DNA from: Ypsolopha sequella
Taxonomy: Eukaryota > Arthropoda > Insecta > Lepidoptera > Ypsolophidae
NCBI GenBank assembly: GCA_934047225.1
Contig: OW203987.1
Coordinates: forward strand, 7,777,501 to 7,841,500
DNA: 64,000 nt
Direction: 5' to 3'
In this document: one piece after another, positions 22,590 to 34,500 of the stretch
How the letters are laid out: every line of letters begins with the position of its first letter
Position numbering within the stretch: the first letter of the stretch is position 1
The notes under the pieces: generated by a model
What the model was told of the DNA's origin: nothing
What the model saw: only the letters and a program-made list of their open reading frames with translations
Database searches by the model: none
Translations under genes and position numbers: made by a program

Positions 22590-22905
22590 CTCCACTGTAC
22601 CTACGCCACGCTATGTATCGAGTTACAAGATTACAAATTAGTAGTTGTGTAGAAAAAAAAACTAAGTACATTAAAATAAATAAGGTTGGCTGTACGCAAC
22701 CTGCAGCATATTGTTTTTGCGACTGCACAAAATGTTCCAGGTTGCGTCCAGCCAACCCTGTTTATTTTAATGTAGTGTTTGTTTTTACACAACTACAAAT
22801 TGGTTACATCTTGCTGAAAACGATGCTGAATCGATTTTTTCAAATAAACCGGTCTTCGATAAAATCAGGCTGACTCACGTTAGTACCATAGGATGCACAA
22901 ATCTT
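22590..22905. mobile_element. Palindromic dispersed repeat, relative at 50200-50510
   Basis: Long similarity to 50200-50510, including CTTGCTGAAAACGATGCTGA and GACTCACGTTAGTACCA. An internal inverted repeat brings GGTTGGCTG.ACGCAACC against GGTTGCGTCCAGCCAACC. A further partial copy lies at 50590-50680. Confidence 0.7.
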
Positions 22906-23415
22906 ATTTTGTAAGCACTTTTTGATACGCTCTCGAACGTACTTGTCAAATAAAGACGTGATTTTACTACAAGAAAAAAACATTTTTTTTGCTTACTTTA
23001 CTAAATGCTTCAGGTTAAGAGCTTTGTGAGCGAGCAAGATGAGCAAATGGTGGAAGGTAGTCGATAGAACCACAAAATAACCACTTACAGAAAGTTTACT
23101 CCGCTAACTAGCGAAAACAGGCGCACGCACACATAGACGCGTACGTACGACGATTTCGGATGAAGTCGGTCGAATGCCAATACGAAATTCTGCCGAGATC
23201 ATCATACGTACGCATCTATGCATGTGTGCGTCTGTTTTAGCTCCGTCGTCGAGTCGGCCTTCTGGGAGGTAGTATCTATTTTGTGGTAGAACGTTGGCTA
23301 AGTATTCCTATCTCATGCTTTACAATGGGTTTATTCGCCTGTATATCTTCCTAGGCTACTCATTCAAAGACCACGTTTGATAAACAAAACTGTAGGTCGT
23401 GTTTGTGTCTTAGAG

Positions 23416-23621
23416 CGCAGCGATGTAATGTGATGGGGCGCCACCCATTAGATACCATGCGTGCTGTCGGGGGAGCGTCTGCTGGGCCGATTTTCGAACA
23501 TATGATAACAGAAGTAATGAGCGGGTTAGCGGCAGCGGCTTCTTCGATAGCACCCATACATACTTTTTATTAGGTTAGGCACTTTTTTTAGCTTAGATTT
23601 TTATTTATTTTTTGTCAATTT
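23416..23621. repeat. Direct repeat, copy A
   Basis: Nearly identical to 24152-24367. Both begin CGCAGCGATGTAATGTG and end in a T-rich stretch with TTTTTTGTCAATTT. On the minus strand each has a short open stretch (MGAIEEAAAANPLIT), probably a retroposon fragment. Confidence 0.8.
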
Positions 23622-24151
23622 ATTTCTAACACCACACCAGGATCCTCTTAATGGAGAAATCCTTGCAAAAATTTCTAGCTTGCAGTGATATCGGCATCAA
23701 CCTATCTACAATCTCCATGATGGTATGTATGTATTTAGAAGAAGATCAAACGATATCGCGATGTAATATGCAAGTAGCGCCATCTAGTTTTTTTTAGTGG
23801 CAAACGAACGACTACGGTCTAGTAGGGTAGGTACATAAGTATTTTATGGTTCCGTACCCGAACGATTACAAACGGGACTTTAGTACATAGTCTACCCCTT
23901 GCCAGAGAATATAAAGTATTTGCCCTTGCTTACATAGGACCCCTTGCGACTTTGTGTAGGAAGACGCCGCGCCGCTTGGCACAGTTGATCCTTGGGTTGT
24001 TCTGAGCTGGGGATCTAAAAAAAAAAGCCGACTTGTGTGAATTATAAAATGATTTGAAAGTACGACAGAGTCAGAGTTTTTTCACGTGTGCAAAAGAGAT
24101 GGCATTAGAACAGAATCATAATGTGATTCATGCAAAACGGCCTTTTTAGAG
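23622..24151. other. Spacer between the direct repeats
   Basis: Includes a GGTTCCGTACCC fragment of the GGGTTCCGTA family near 23849, and CAAAAGAGATGGCAT near 24086, shared with 9722 and 46071. Confidence 0.4.
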
Positions 24152-24367
24152 ACGCAGCGATGTAATGTGATGGGGCGCCACCCATTAGATACCATGCGTG
24201 CTGTCGGGGGAGCGTCTGCTGGGCCGATTTTCGACCATATGATAACATAAGTAATGAGCGGGTTAGCGGCAGCGGCTTCTTCGATAGCACCCATACATAC
24301 TTTTTATTAGGTTAGGCACTTTTTTTAGCTTAGATTTTTTATTTTTTTATTTATTTTTTGTCAATTT
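24152..24367. repeat. Direct repeat, copy B
   Basis: Differs from copy A by a few substitutions and a longer T-rich end. The copies lie about 736 bp apart in the same orientation. Confidence 0.8.
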
Positions 24368-24739
24368 CATTGTGACTGATGCCGGACCCAGCGTAGGGCC
24401 CGAAATATATCTCACATTTACTTGCATGTTAGTTTATTCAGTATATATATAAGTAAGTATATTGGACTAAATTCGTTGGCAATCTCTAGTACACCTTTCA
24501 AGGAATAGGTTGAATTACCAAGCACGCTGTATATAAACTACATTTAAAGACTAAGACTAAGACTGGACACAAATTGTGCCCATTCGCGATCTTTCCCGGC
24601 TAGTAAGTATTGTCTTGAAAAAGAAGAGACAGCTGTTGCTTACGTCTGCAAGAGATCAATCCTAAGTTCCTGCAGTACCTGTCTTGTATTTTCTTATCCC
24701 TTGGTTAAAGTAGATATAAGTAATTTGATGTATAGTATA

Positions 24740-25150
24740 AGTTTATGTTAAAAAAAAGACATGATCTTGCCAAGTTTCTTGCCCGTTCTTCTTAGCAAGA
24801 CTAATCGAATGGGCGGAGGTAGGCATGTATTTATATATGTAACCTATTACTATGTGTAGTAAATAGGATGGGATTTGGTCGGCCGCCTGGATTCGTGCTG
24901 GGGGCTCGGTTGGTAATCATTGAACCTTGTTCCTGGTCCCTGGCCGGGTCTCCGTTATGGGTTCGGACGGTTGATTGGATTTCACCTTGTATAATAATAT
25001 TTTACCTATAATTTTAATCGTATATATATTGCTACATAAATTAAATAAACATTTAATCTAAGTAGTTCATGTACATTTATTATTTTATTACATATATTTT
25101 TATAAGATTAAAATTTGACTTGTGAAACGTGTATTATATATACCTACTTT
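24740..25150 (+). mobile_element. Dispersed repeat, inverted partner at 29280-29720
   Basis: Shares, in reverse orientation with 29280-29720, CCCATTCGATTAGTCTTGC or its complement, GGTCCCTGGCCGGGTCTCC-type sequence and CTACATAAATTAAATAAAC. It ends about 130 bp before gene 2 exon 3. Confidence 0.8.
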
Positions 25151-25282
25151 GCAAAATAAACTTTTAGAATTTTGAATTTTGTAGAAAGCACAAAGCCTTG
25201 CTATACCTGAGTCTTCGAAGACTTCACAGAACAATATACACACGATATTATATTAAATCCTATAAACCCTACCGTTTTTCAG

Positions 25283-25483
25283 GAGGTTGGTCCCGATTTA
25301 CCCGCACCACTTGAGAGGCCTGTCCGGGCACCACTGCCCATCCTGGACGTTAATGGGAATATTGTGGAAGCGGGCGCTGGCGATGGAAGGGGGATTCATA
25401 GTGACCGGTCCTGGAATAGCTCGGGGAATGGGTCTTCTGTCGGCAGCTCCAGTGGCGGGTCAAATGAGACCAATAGCGAGGAA
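25283..25483 (+). CDS. Gene 2, exon 3
   Basis: Acceptor CCGTTTTTCAG, donor GAA|GTGAGT; 67 codons, phase 0 at both ends. The peptide is proline-rich at first (LPAPLERPVRAPLPILD) and then Ser/Gly-rich (SSGNGSSVGSSSGGSN), ending in acidic NSEE. The higher GC content against the flanking intron supports coding status. Confidence 0.7.
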
Positions 25484-25778
25484 GTGAGTGTTGTTAGTAC
25501 CTACTTCATTTATCGATAGATCTATAGCCTCCTAATGCCTTAAAGTAGATACTCCAAAAAGGCCTTCGTCAGACTAGGGGTTAATGCGCAAAGCATTTTT
25601 TTTTTTTACTTTTATTCGAAATTCTAAATTCAAACAAGTTCTGAGACACCATTTATATGACAGGTAAAGAATGTAAGAATGTAAAAAATTCTTTAGTTAT
25701 ATGACCACCGGGGATGGCGTGACACAAATTTTATTCGAGAACCTCTGTCGCCACTTTTTGGAATAACGTAGTATTACC

Positions 25779-26086
25779 CAGTGGCGTGCACAGAACTTTT
25801 TGCTGGAAAAGCAAGCAGTTGGTCAAGAATAAAAATAAAAAAAATATGAAAAAATTTAAGTATCAATTTGAAAAAAAAAATTGTATGATGCCAGGGTAGA
25901 TTTTACTCTACCCTAGAGTGAAAATTTCCAATACAAACTTTTTTTTTAAAGTGAAAAAAAAAATTGTATGACGCCAGGGTAGATTTCACGATTAAAGTAA
26001 TATTTAAATTTTTTCATATCTTTTTATTGTTATTCTTGACCAATTGCTTGCTGTTCCAGCAAAAAGTTCTGTGCACGCCACTGTAG
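25779..26086. mobile_element. Foldback MITE (CAGTGGCGTGCACAG ends)
   Basis: The left arm starts CAGTGGCGTGCACAGAACTT; the right arm ends with its complement, AAGTTCTGTGCACGCCACTG. The arms are about 80 bp, and the centre holds two copies of a TTGTATGA.GCCAGGGTAGATTT stretch. It lies in gene 2 intron 3. Confidence 0.85.
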
Positions 26087-27002
26087 TATTACCTAGATAG
26101 TAAACATACGTGGCGCACACATAGATTCACCCGTCTTCATACAGCCAAAATAACACCTTATTTCTATGAAGCTTAGATATAAAATACCAAACACATCATG
26201 GCACTTTGCCAATGTGTGTAAAGAGCCATGACCAGCGGCCGCACTATGACACAATTAGGTCCGTTTTAACAATGTTTGAAAAAAATATACATTGCGGCGT
26301 TAATATTCTAACTCAATGTGTGACACTCTTTATAACCTGCATGGGACAAAATATTGTCTAATTTCAACGCTACTCGCTACAATGCTAAATATTTCATGGT
26401 AGGGTTGAAATTTTATTTACCGCGAGGTTTATTCTGTAAATATCACAGTAAATACATGTTTAAATTACTTACGAGTGAAATGAAATTCCTTTGGATGTCT
26501 TATTTGCGTTATTTGAAGAGCTAGAACAATTTGCCACGCTGCAAAACACCATTTTTACAATGTTTGTTCTAACGCGTTCGATTGAGAAATGAGAGGCCCG
26601 TGGGTTATGTCTTGACGTATTGATCATATCGGTGCGTCGCAGTCACGGCTTTCATGGCCTTTCTATTCCTATTAATTGTTCTGTAACCACTGGTCATAAC
26701 CATGACTTGTTTTTTGTTTCAACATCTTTATGTGGTATATAATAAGTACATTACTGCCGTGGTTTGTAATGATTGCGTTACTGACAGCGCTGATGATGGC
26801 CGAAAACGCAGCGTAGCGCAGCTTCAGGCCTACACAGCGCGGTCAGCATTGTAACCCTTGATGGACAAGCTGGAACAGCCCTTGTGGAACCAAGCGCGGA
26901 CAGCAAGGGCTGCAATGATGACCAAGCTTGAAGGCCAAGAGCATAGCTAAGCTAAGCTCAAGACCATCATATAGCGTGGCAGTAATTGTATACCAAGGCT
27001 TT
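26087..27002. other. Gene 2 intron 3, no clear feature
   Basis: No coding region or long inverted repeat is seen; there is a short GC-richer stretch near 26780-26960. Confidence 0.4.
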
Positions 27003-27299
27003 ACTCAAAAATGCTTGTAATGTGGTCATTTGCATCAGACTATTTTTGAAATAGAGGCGAAATAGGTGTGTCTGCATCGTAGCACATGGAAATCTGTATC
27101 TGCCTACCCTTCTGGGAGACAGGCGTGGGTATATGTATTATATGTATGTATGATTTTCAAATGAAATTGCTGGTGGCTAAAACTCACCAGTAAATAAATT
27201 CCATTGAAGTTTGCTGGCGCCTATTTAAATAGCGCAGAAAGGTCGACTTTGCTCAAAGAAGGTCAAAATAATGACCACATTACAAGCATTTTTGAGTAA
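27003..27299. mobile_element. MITE ending 24 bp before the exon 4 acceptor
   Basis: The ends ACTCAAAAATGCTTGTAATG and CATTACAAGCATTTTTGAGT are perfect inverses over about 28 bp. It contains a retroposon tail with GGGAGACAGGCGTG at 27116. The distal end lies just before the polypyrimidine tract of exon 4. Confidence 0.85.
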
Positions 27300-27323
27300 A
27301 TAAACTTTTGTTTTTGTTTTCAG

Positions 27324-27414
27324 TGGCTACTTGTGGAACCATTGAACTCTGCGTATGAGACGTTACAAGAATCTAACAGCCCATCAGTTGCAAGATCATT
27401 AAGAAATTTAGAAG
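27324..27414 (+). CDS. Gene 2, exon 4
   Basis: The acceptor TTTTGTTTTCAG and donor GAAG|GTATGT give 30 codons plus one base. The first residues, WLLVEPLNSAYETLQ, complete an LIR-like motif started by the acidic end of exon 3. It leaves in phase 1 and joins in frame with exon 5. Confidence 0.7.
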
Positions 27415-27497
27415 GTATGTACAAAGTAATCAACTAATCAATCTACTCCGTCAGTCGCTCGGTACAAAGTGCACAGCTTAACTTTGTTTTTCTTAGG

Positions 27498-28144
27498 CCC
27501 ACTTGCAGCATGATCGAGAAAAAATCCTTAACCCTCGGATTAACTAACCAAAGGGAAGAGTTAACTAACCCGACATTTCATACGTCGTATTGCACCATGA
27601 TAATATCTAAGCGGGTTAGTAATCCCGAGCTAAACGATTGACATTTGACACTTATTTACAATGTTACCATAAAGTAATTAGTTGCAACCAATGAAGTATA
27701 GTATATATAGATATATATATATATAATCCAATATCCAGTACATTACATATATATATATTATATATATATAATGTCATTGGAAACAACACAATTTAAGTCA
27801 AACTGGTAACTACAAAAATGTGTTAGTGTCATTCATTGATCGCACTGGCTGATGTAAACTATTTATTGTGTAATTAAGATCTTATATTAATTCCTTTGAT
27901 AATGCCATAAAGACGAAACCGGTCAGGAAGTATTAAATAAATTTGTGGGATAGTACAAGTGATTTTCTGTTCATTATGGTAACAATTACTTTGCTAACCC
28001 GAGTTTAACTCAAGGCGAGATTCGGGTTCAATTCTGATGACTTTCTCTTAGTTTAACCCTAGTTCAACCCGAGATTTTGATTGGTGCTTTATTTTTTGAC
28101 TTAACCAGAGTTAAAGTGGAGTTAAGAACATGCTGCAAGTGGGC
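27498..28144. mobile_element. MITE with GGCCCACTTGCAGCATG ends
   Basis: The left end GGCCCACTTGCAGCATG is inverted at the right as CATGCTGCAAGTGGGCC. Internal AACCCGAG/TTAACCC-type motifs are typical of a common lepidopteran MITE as I recall it. An AT microsatellite (27700-27770) and a further repeat fragment (27900-27990) lie inside. Confidence 0.8.
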
Positions 28145-28339
28145 CATTATTTTGGTCTGTAGCAATTCACGCTAACAGTGCAGTATAAGTTAGGTTTATA
28201 AATCAACAATTTTAAATTTTAGGGACAATTCGTGATTTTGTATGTTGAAATGCTGTTTTAAAGTGGATGCGACGGATTTCGTTTCCAAATGCACAACTTA
28301 TGATGTTTTTCTTATTTTTGATAAAAATTACCTATCGAG

Positions 28340-28760
28340 TTAAGGCGATACGTAAAGGATTTAATGTCCCTTACTCCATATGCGAAAAAACTCTCAGTGC
28401 GAGTGGGACGGATTCGTGGAAAAGTAGCAAAAAGTCGGTTTTTTATTAATATAAAATGTACTAAGCTATTTTATCAAAAAGATTTTCAAGCAGACTTTAC
28501 AAATACCTAATATTCACATTTTGAATGCAATTTCACAATGAAATTAGTTAGGATTTCAGAATTACAGGAAAAAATAAAACAATTTAGAGGTCTTTTCGGA
28601 ATTAAATTTTATCGAGAAAATTTCATCCAATTGCGTTTTCGTTCAGTTAGAATCTTAATCAAATACTCAATAAACATTTACCCAAAAATGAAATACATAG
28701 ATGACGTTATAGTGGAGTAAATGGATTCGAAAAAACCCTTTTTTTTTGGTATCGCCTTAA
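28340..28760 (+). mobile_element. MITE with TTAA target duplication (copy 2 of 4)
   Basis: TTAA-GGCGATA at the left and TATCGCC-TTAA at the right. The interior is similar to copies 1, 3 and 4 over most of its length. It lies in gene 2 intron 4. Confidence 0.85.
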
Positions 28761-28786
28761 TGTGATTTATGGCATTACGCGAGAAT

Positions 28787-28972
28787 AGTTTAATGTCAAT
28801 TAGGCTTTTATAGCCTAGTCGTGTTATATTATTTAATAATTTATCAATGATCCTGTACAACAACTATAAACCCGCTTTGAATTTGTTGTGCAGGATCATT
28901 AATAACATTGAATTTTTGTTAAAATAACAAAACTTTGCTAGAAAAGCCCAATTGACATTAAACTGCTTTTTT
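28787..28972. repeat. Foldback element
   Basis: The outer arms AGTTTAATGTCAATT / AATTGACATTAAACT and inner arms ATGATCCTGTACAACAA / TTGTTGTGCAGGATCAT form a long stem with a short central loop. Confidence 0.8.
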
Positions 28973-29279
28973 TAAATATAATCAATAAATCTTAAAATTA
29001 ATTTAAAAACTCGATAGAAAATAAAACATGCTTCTAAGACATCCATTGGGCGTGATTTGTTCATATTGATGGTGCCTTAAAATTGTCTTCCAAAAATGTT
29101 CAAAGCCATGTTTTTGGTTTTTAATATCGTTTGTGTAAGAGACAATATAGTCAGCTTTAACCTCAACACAAATTCAAATCTCAAATTATGTCGCGTATTT
29201 TAAGGTATCGGCTTCGGATTGCGTCAAGGATAGTTTTGTTAAAATGTTAATTTGCTTTATGCAGCTACAAATTCAAATA

Positions 29280-29720
29280 GTTTATTTTACAAAGTAGGTA
29301 TATATAATACACTTTTTACAGGTCAAATTTAATCTCGTAAAAATATATCTAATAAAATAATAAATGTACATGAACTAGATTAGAGGTTTATTTAATTTAT
29401 GTAGCAATATATATACGATTAAAATGATAGGTGAAATATATATTATACTAGGTGAAATCCAATCAACCGCCCGAATCCATACCGGAGACCCGGCCAGGGA
29501 CCAGGAACAAGGTTCAATGATCACCAACCGAGCCCCCAGTACGAATCCAGGCGGCCGACCAAATCACATCCTATATACTACATACTAATAGGTTACATAT
29601 AAAAATACATGCCTACCTCCGCCCATTCGATTAGTCTTGCTAAAAAGAACGGGCAAGAAACTTAGCAAGATCATGTCTTTTTTTACATAAAACTTATAAC
29701 TATACAAATGACAATATTTT
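29280..29720 (-). mobile_element. Dispersed repeat, inverted partner of 24740-25150
   Basis: Reverse-complement similarity to 24740-25150 over about 400 bp. Together the pair encloses gene 2 exons 3 and 4. Confidence 0.8.
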
Positions 29721-30298
29721 TTATAGTGACTATTACCTAGCCAACAAATTCCATCAAGGCGCTCTTATCCCAAAATCAGTAATTTCAAAGTCAAATAGAA
29801 CTTTCAAATATCGTCTAAAGCTTCCAAAAAAAAAAAACACGCAATATAGTTCGAACCTTTATCTAGGTCTTCCACGCATGTGTTACACGATCAGATAAAC
29901 TTTGCTCGATAGAAATAATTCACGAACACAGCATGTAATAAGACCTTTCAAATCATGCCATTTCCATAATTCCACTCTTTTATTAACGAAACATATCTAG
30001 TAATATTGCTCTTTAAATTTTCTAGGTCGACCACGTAAGTGGGTTTTAAGAAACATATCCCTTATTTTTAAACAATTTAAAAACCGATAAAAACAACGAA
30101 AAATAACAAAAGTGTGGTTATTTTCTTTACTCCTTACACGTAAAGAAAAAGACAGAGAGTCTGGGATAAGAGCGCCTTAATTAATTTTACTAGATTCAGT
30201 CTGGGATGAAAAATATCCAATTTGAGTCACAGAACTTTTGGCTGGACTAGGTATTATAATGTATTGTGTAAATAAATCTATTTCATTTCACATCACAG
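29721..30298. other. Gene 2 intron 4, 3' part
   Basis: AT-rich, with no recognised feature apart from the acceptor TTTCACATCACAG before exon 5. Confidence 0.4.
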
Positions 30299-30429
30299 AC
30301 GAAGACGACTCCCTCCGTGCCCGTGCAATAACCCCGAGAATCGTGCAGCAGTTCAGCGACGGTGATGCTGACATCAGTTCTGACGTTGACACTGACGCCG
30401 ATGTCAATTCTGATGTGCTCAACTCTTGA
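30299..30429 (+). CDS. Gene 2, terminal exon
   Basis: It enters in phase 1 (G|AC) and ends at TGA 30427-30429. The C-terminus is strongly acidic (DGDADISSDVDTDADVN). AATAAA at 30573-30578 is a likely polyadenylation signal about 145 bp downstream. Confidence 0.7.
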
Positions 30430-30572
30430 CAACTGAACTTCCGGAACGTGAGTCATCTCAACAGTGATTTATTCAGTGTTTTGTGTGTGGTCCTGAATTT
30501 TTCAAGACAAATGTGTTTTTATAAAAATCTTTTTGTTGAGCAGTGAATCGGGGAAATTTATACCAGTGCAAT

Positions 30573-30578
30573 AATAAA
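30573..30578 (+). terminator. Polyadenylation signal of gene 2
   Basis: AATAAA lies 144 bp after the stop codon of the terminal exon. Confidence 0.5.
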
Positions 30579-30719
30579 TTATTGTCATAATATGACTCTA
30601 AGTTTTTGTTTTATTGATAAATAATTAATCGCTGTTTTTCGTAATTTATGTGGATATTAACAATTTAGTTTAAGCCTGTACCTGAGCCTAGAGCATGACC
30701 AACTCCAGTCTATCTAGGA

Positions 30720-31177
30720 TTCGTTTGAAGAAATTTGGACTCTCCTTGTATTGAAAAAAATATGTTTGGTTTATTAATCCTTTCTCTAGGGATGTTACGT
30801 ATAAACAATGTACTAAGATTTATACTTTTGTCAAAAAAAAATTTTTTGCACCCTCTCTTTTTTTGGTTATCAAACGTTCGCTTCAAGAACGCGGTTAAGA
30901 GATCAACTTGATTTTTTTTTCATAAAATAGGTAATAGAAATATGAAGGTATATCACCTAAATTCAATATTTTTTTCGCTACAAAATTCTTCAGTATTAGC
31001 TAAAAACACACCAATTTGTTGTTTCGCTGCGTGATCACTAGTATTACGCGTTCAAGAAAAAGAGGCCAAAGAGCCAACATATAATCGCCTCTATTACAAG
31101 CAAATAAAGTCTTTGCCGTAGGACTTATTGTGCTGGACGGGTAATAAAAAAAGTTGCTAGGGTATGCCATCTTCTTA
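30720..31177 (+). mobile_element. Dispersed repeat, inverted partner at 42070-42478
   Basis: Reverse-complement similarity to 42070-42478, including AGTTGCTAGGGTATGCCATC and GTGATCACTAGTATTACGCG. It is non-coding and its family is unknown to me. Confidence 0.75.
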
Positions 31178-31556
31178 ACTGACGGAATTTATATGTATAC
31201 TTGACACTCGCTGGGCTTTAAAATAAGAGTTTTATATATAGAAGTATGTATGCCCGAAAAAAGTGGCTAAATGAGCGTCAAAATTGTGTGTACGATGGTG
31301 ATATATCACTATACATCTCTATAAACTGATAATAAAATTAAAAAAACTGGTCCAGTGCGAGTCAGATCTCGCTCTTTTAGGGTTCCGTACATATGACTAA
31401 TTATTTTAAACTAGGTATTTATTTAATTTTAGGTAATGCTCTAATTCTGTCCGACATAAAAACTGCAAAATTAAGTTGGTTGAGTATTCAGGGACGTAAG
31501 TCTAAAACTACATTATACATCGCCGTTTTTAGTATTTGTTGTTCAAATACAGCATA

Positions 31557-34500
31557 ATATCGCCGTTATGCAGGTAAAACCAATTATCTCGAGAAAATTC
31601 GAAAACCGAGTTAACACCATGGTTCGATTCAGCTTTTTAAGCTTTATCTGCTGGTAGAACCAATTTTCTGTAAAAACGCTCCGTTTCAAAGATACTAATT
31701 TGAAAACCGAGTAATTTATGCAATTTTATAAATTATCTGCAGCTAGTTTATGTTACCTAGACTTAAGTCATTGATCCCACTAATTGTCTCAAATTAAAAC
31801 CGAATATAACGATTTAACGTTTTTTGTTAGCAAGTTTATATTGAGTTTTTGGTTAACACCGATCTGGTAAAAGCAGTTTTCAGCGGATAAATTCGTAAGA
31901 AATGAAAATTACTCCAGCTAAAAACTTGTACGAATACTTACTAGGTTTTTACAGAAGATAAATTTAAACCAAACCTTTATAAATCTGAACACAAAAGAAA
32001 GTTAATCAAGGTACTGTGTTTTAGCTGACGGAATTGCATATTGTGTTGCTGGTAAGTGCCTGCAGGTAAAACCGATTATAGTGTTTACGCACGCGCATTC
32101 GGTATTCGGTTTCTGCGCTTGACAAGTACTTTTCGTCACGCCGAAAGGCGGATGAAAATATGGCTGAAGAATCTGATAAGGAGGAGTTTGGACAGACAGA
32201 TGAGGAAAAGCACAATCAGAACGGGAAAGCAAAGAAGGATAAAGAGAATGGTAAGAAAGCGGATGAGAAGATGGACGAAGAATCGGATAAGAAGGAGTGT
32301 CGAGAGACAGATGAGGACACGCACAATCAGAACGGGAAAGCTAAGAATGAAAAAGATAATGGCAAGAAGACGGATGAAGGGTCGGACGACTTATGCGAAT
32401 CGTCTTTTATTGCAAGCGTAATTTTAATGGAGATTTTTGACACTGCATGTAAGAAAACTAAATCTTTGAATCGTTGGTGGGATCCTCAACCTGAAACGTG
32501 GAAGGTCAATGTGGCAAAAATTAGACGTGCTGAGGGTATGCCTTATGAGACTGGAAATAAAATAAGGAACCCGAAAGTACCAAAGTATTAACTGTTCAAA
32601 GTGTAAATTTCATTGCACTGAAAATGTTCCTGAAGAGTGTGGAAAAAGTATTTGTAGGAAATATTGGAGTCTTGAATTTGTTGGCAAAAAGAACTTCATA
32701 TTGGCAAACATAGATATAAAAAAGCCGAAAACTACCCTCGTTGAAAGAAAAAGAGAAACAACAAGAACATTTTCGACTCAGTGTTTTTTTTTCTTGGACG
32801 ATGAAAAAGTACAAGTATGCCAAAAATTTTTTTGTGCATTGCACAATCTGTAGTTTCAGATGCTGTTAAAAAACGAGATTGGTCTGGACAATATGGTCTT
32901 GAGCACGACCAACGAGGGCGACACGAACCTCCGAATAAGACGACTCCTGAAAAAATGGCAGAGGTGAGTAAGCATATTGAATCTTTTCCAACGATGGAGA
33001 GTCACTATGTCCGCAAGGACATTAAGAGGAAGTACCTAGATAAGACACTGTCAATTGGAAAAATTTACAGTCTTTACGTTGAATTGTGCAATAAGAAAAA
33101 CGTTGAACCTGTATCTGAAACTATTTCTCGGCGAATTTTTGGCCAGGAGTACAATTTGGGCTTCTATATGCCTAAAAAAGATCAGTGCTTGTTGTGTACG
33201 AAATATTCAAACTCAAATGATGTTCGTAATGAGGTATTAAAAAAAGAGTACTACGAGCGAGAAAAGAAACCTGCAACAATGAGAAGTTAAAAGACAAAAA
33301 CAGAGCACAAAACGAAGAAAATTTTGTCTCTATTACATTTGATTTGCAAGCAATCTTACAAATACCAAGTGGTGATGTAGGATTGCTTTATTATACGCGG
33401 AAATTAACTATCTACAATTTGACAATTTATGAGAGTGCTGAACCTAATGAAGCTTATTGTTGCACTTGGACAGAACTAAATGGGAAAAAGGGTAGTGCTG
33501 AAATAGGCAGTATTTTATTGTATTATCTATCAGATTGTCTCCCGCCCACTGTGAATGAAGTCAGTCTCTTTTCAGACACGTGTGGCGGCCAGAACAGAAA
33601 TAAATACGTTGCCGCTCTGTTGTTGTGGGCTGTTCAAAAAATTGACCACCTTTTTATAATAGAACAAAAGTTATTAGAATCTGGCCATACTTATATGGAG
33701 GCAGATTCTATGCATAGCAGCATAGAATCTGCCAAACAAAACACCGCAATTTATTCCATTAATGAATGGATAAATGTATTTAAACGAGCGAGATCAAAAG
33801 GATCCTACAAAAAGGGCAAGAAGATAATCAAGAAGCAACCTTATCATGTGAAGGAGTTCAAGTACCACGATTTCAAAGACTTAAAGGATCTCGCCCAAAA
33901 AATTTTACACAACACAACAAAAGATACAGATGGGAGAAAAGTTCAATGGCTTAAGATTAAAAGACTAAGATTTATAAAAGGAGAAATGAAGATCTTATAC
34001 AACTATGATAGTAGCGAAAATTTCCATACTATTGATACGTTACGTGCCCACACAGAACCACAGGCGGTAGAACATTAATATCGCACTCGAACAAAAAGAA
34101 GGAAACTGACGGCACAGTGATACCTGATAAACTTAGACAACTGTATAATGCTCCACTACCAATAAGTTTGGCAAAGAAAAAAGACCTCTTAAACCTTTGC
34201 GAAAAAGGTGTTATACCAGAAGAATACCACGCGTGGTATCAGTCGCTAAAGGCTGATAATAACAAAAAAGATAAACTACCGGAGCCAACACTATTTGATC
34301 CAGACGAGTCTGAAGAAGATTAAATTAACCTTTTATAAACTTATTTTCATTTCATAACTTAGTGAGCATAACAACTTTTGATGGCATTGAATGTATCTGT
34401 TATCATTTGAATTACATTATAATTGATATAATTATTATTTTTTTACTTTTTAATGTGGGTAAGCGGACTCTTATAATGTTGCAGATTAAAACGTTAAAAT

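Noticed and set aside
23360..24294. Short minus-strand frames (MGAIEEAAAANPLIT..) as genes
   Set aside because: They occur in both copies of a repeated segment and are more likely retroposon fragments.
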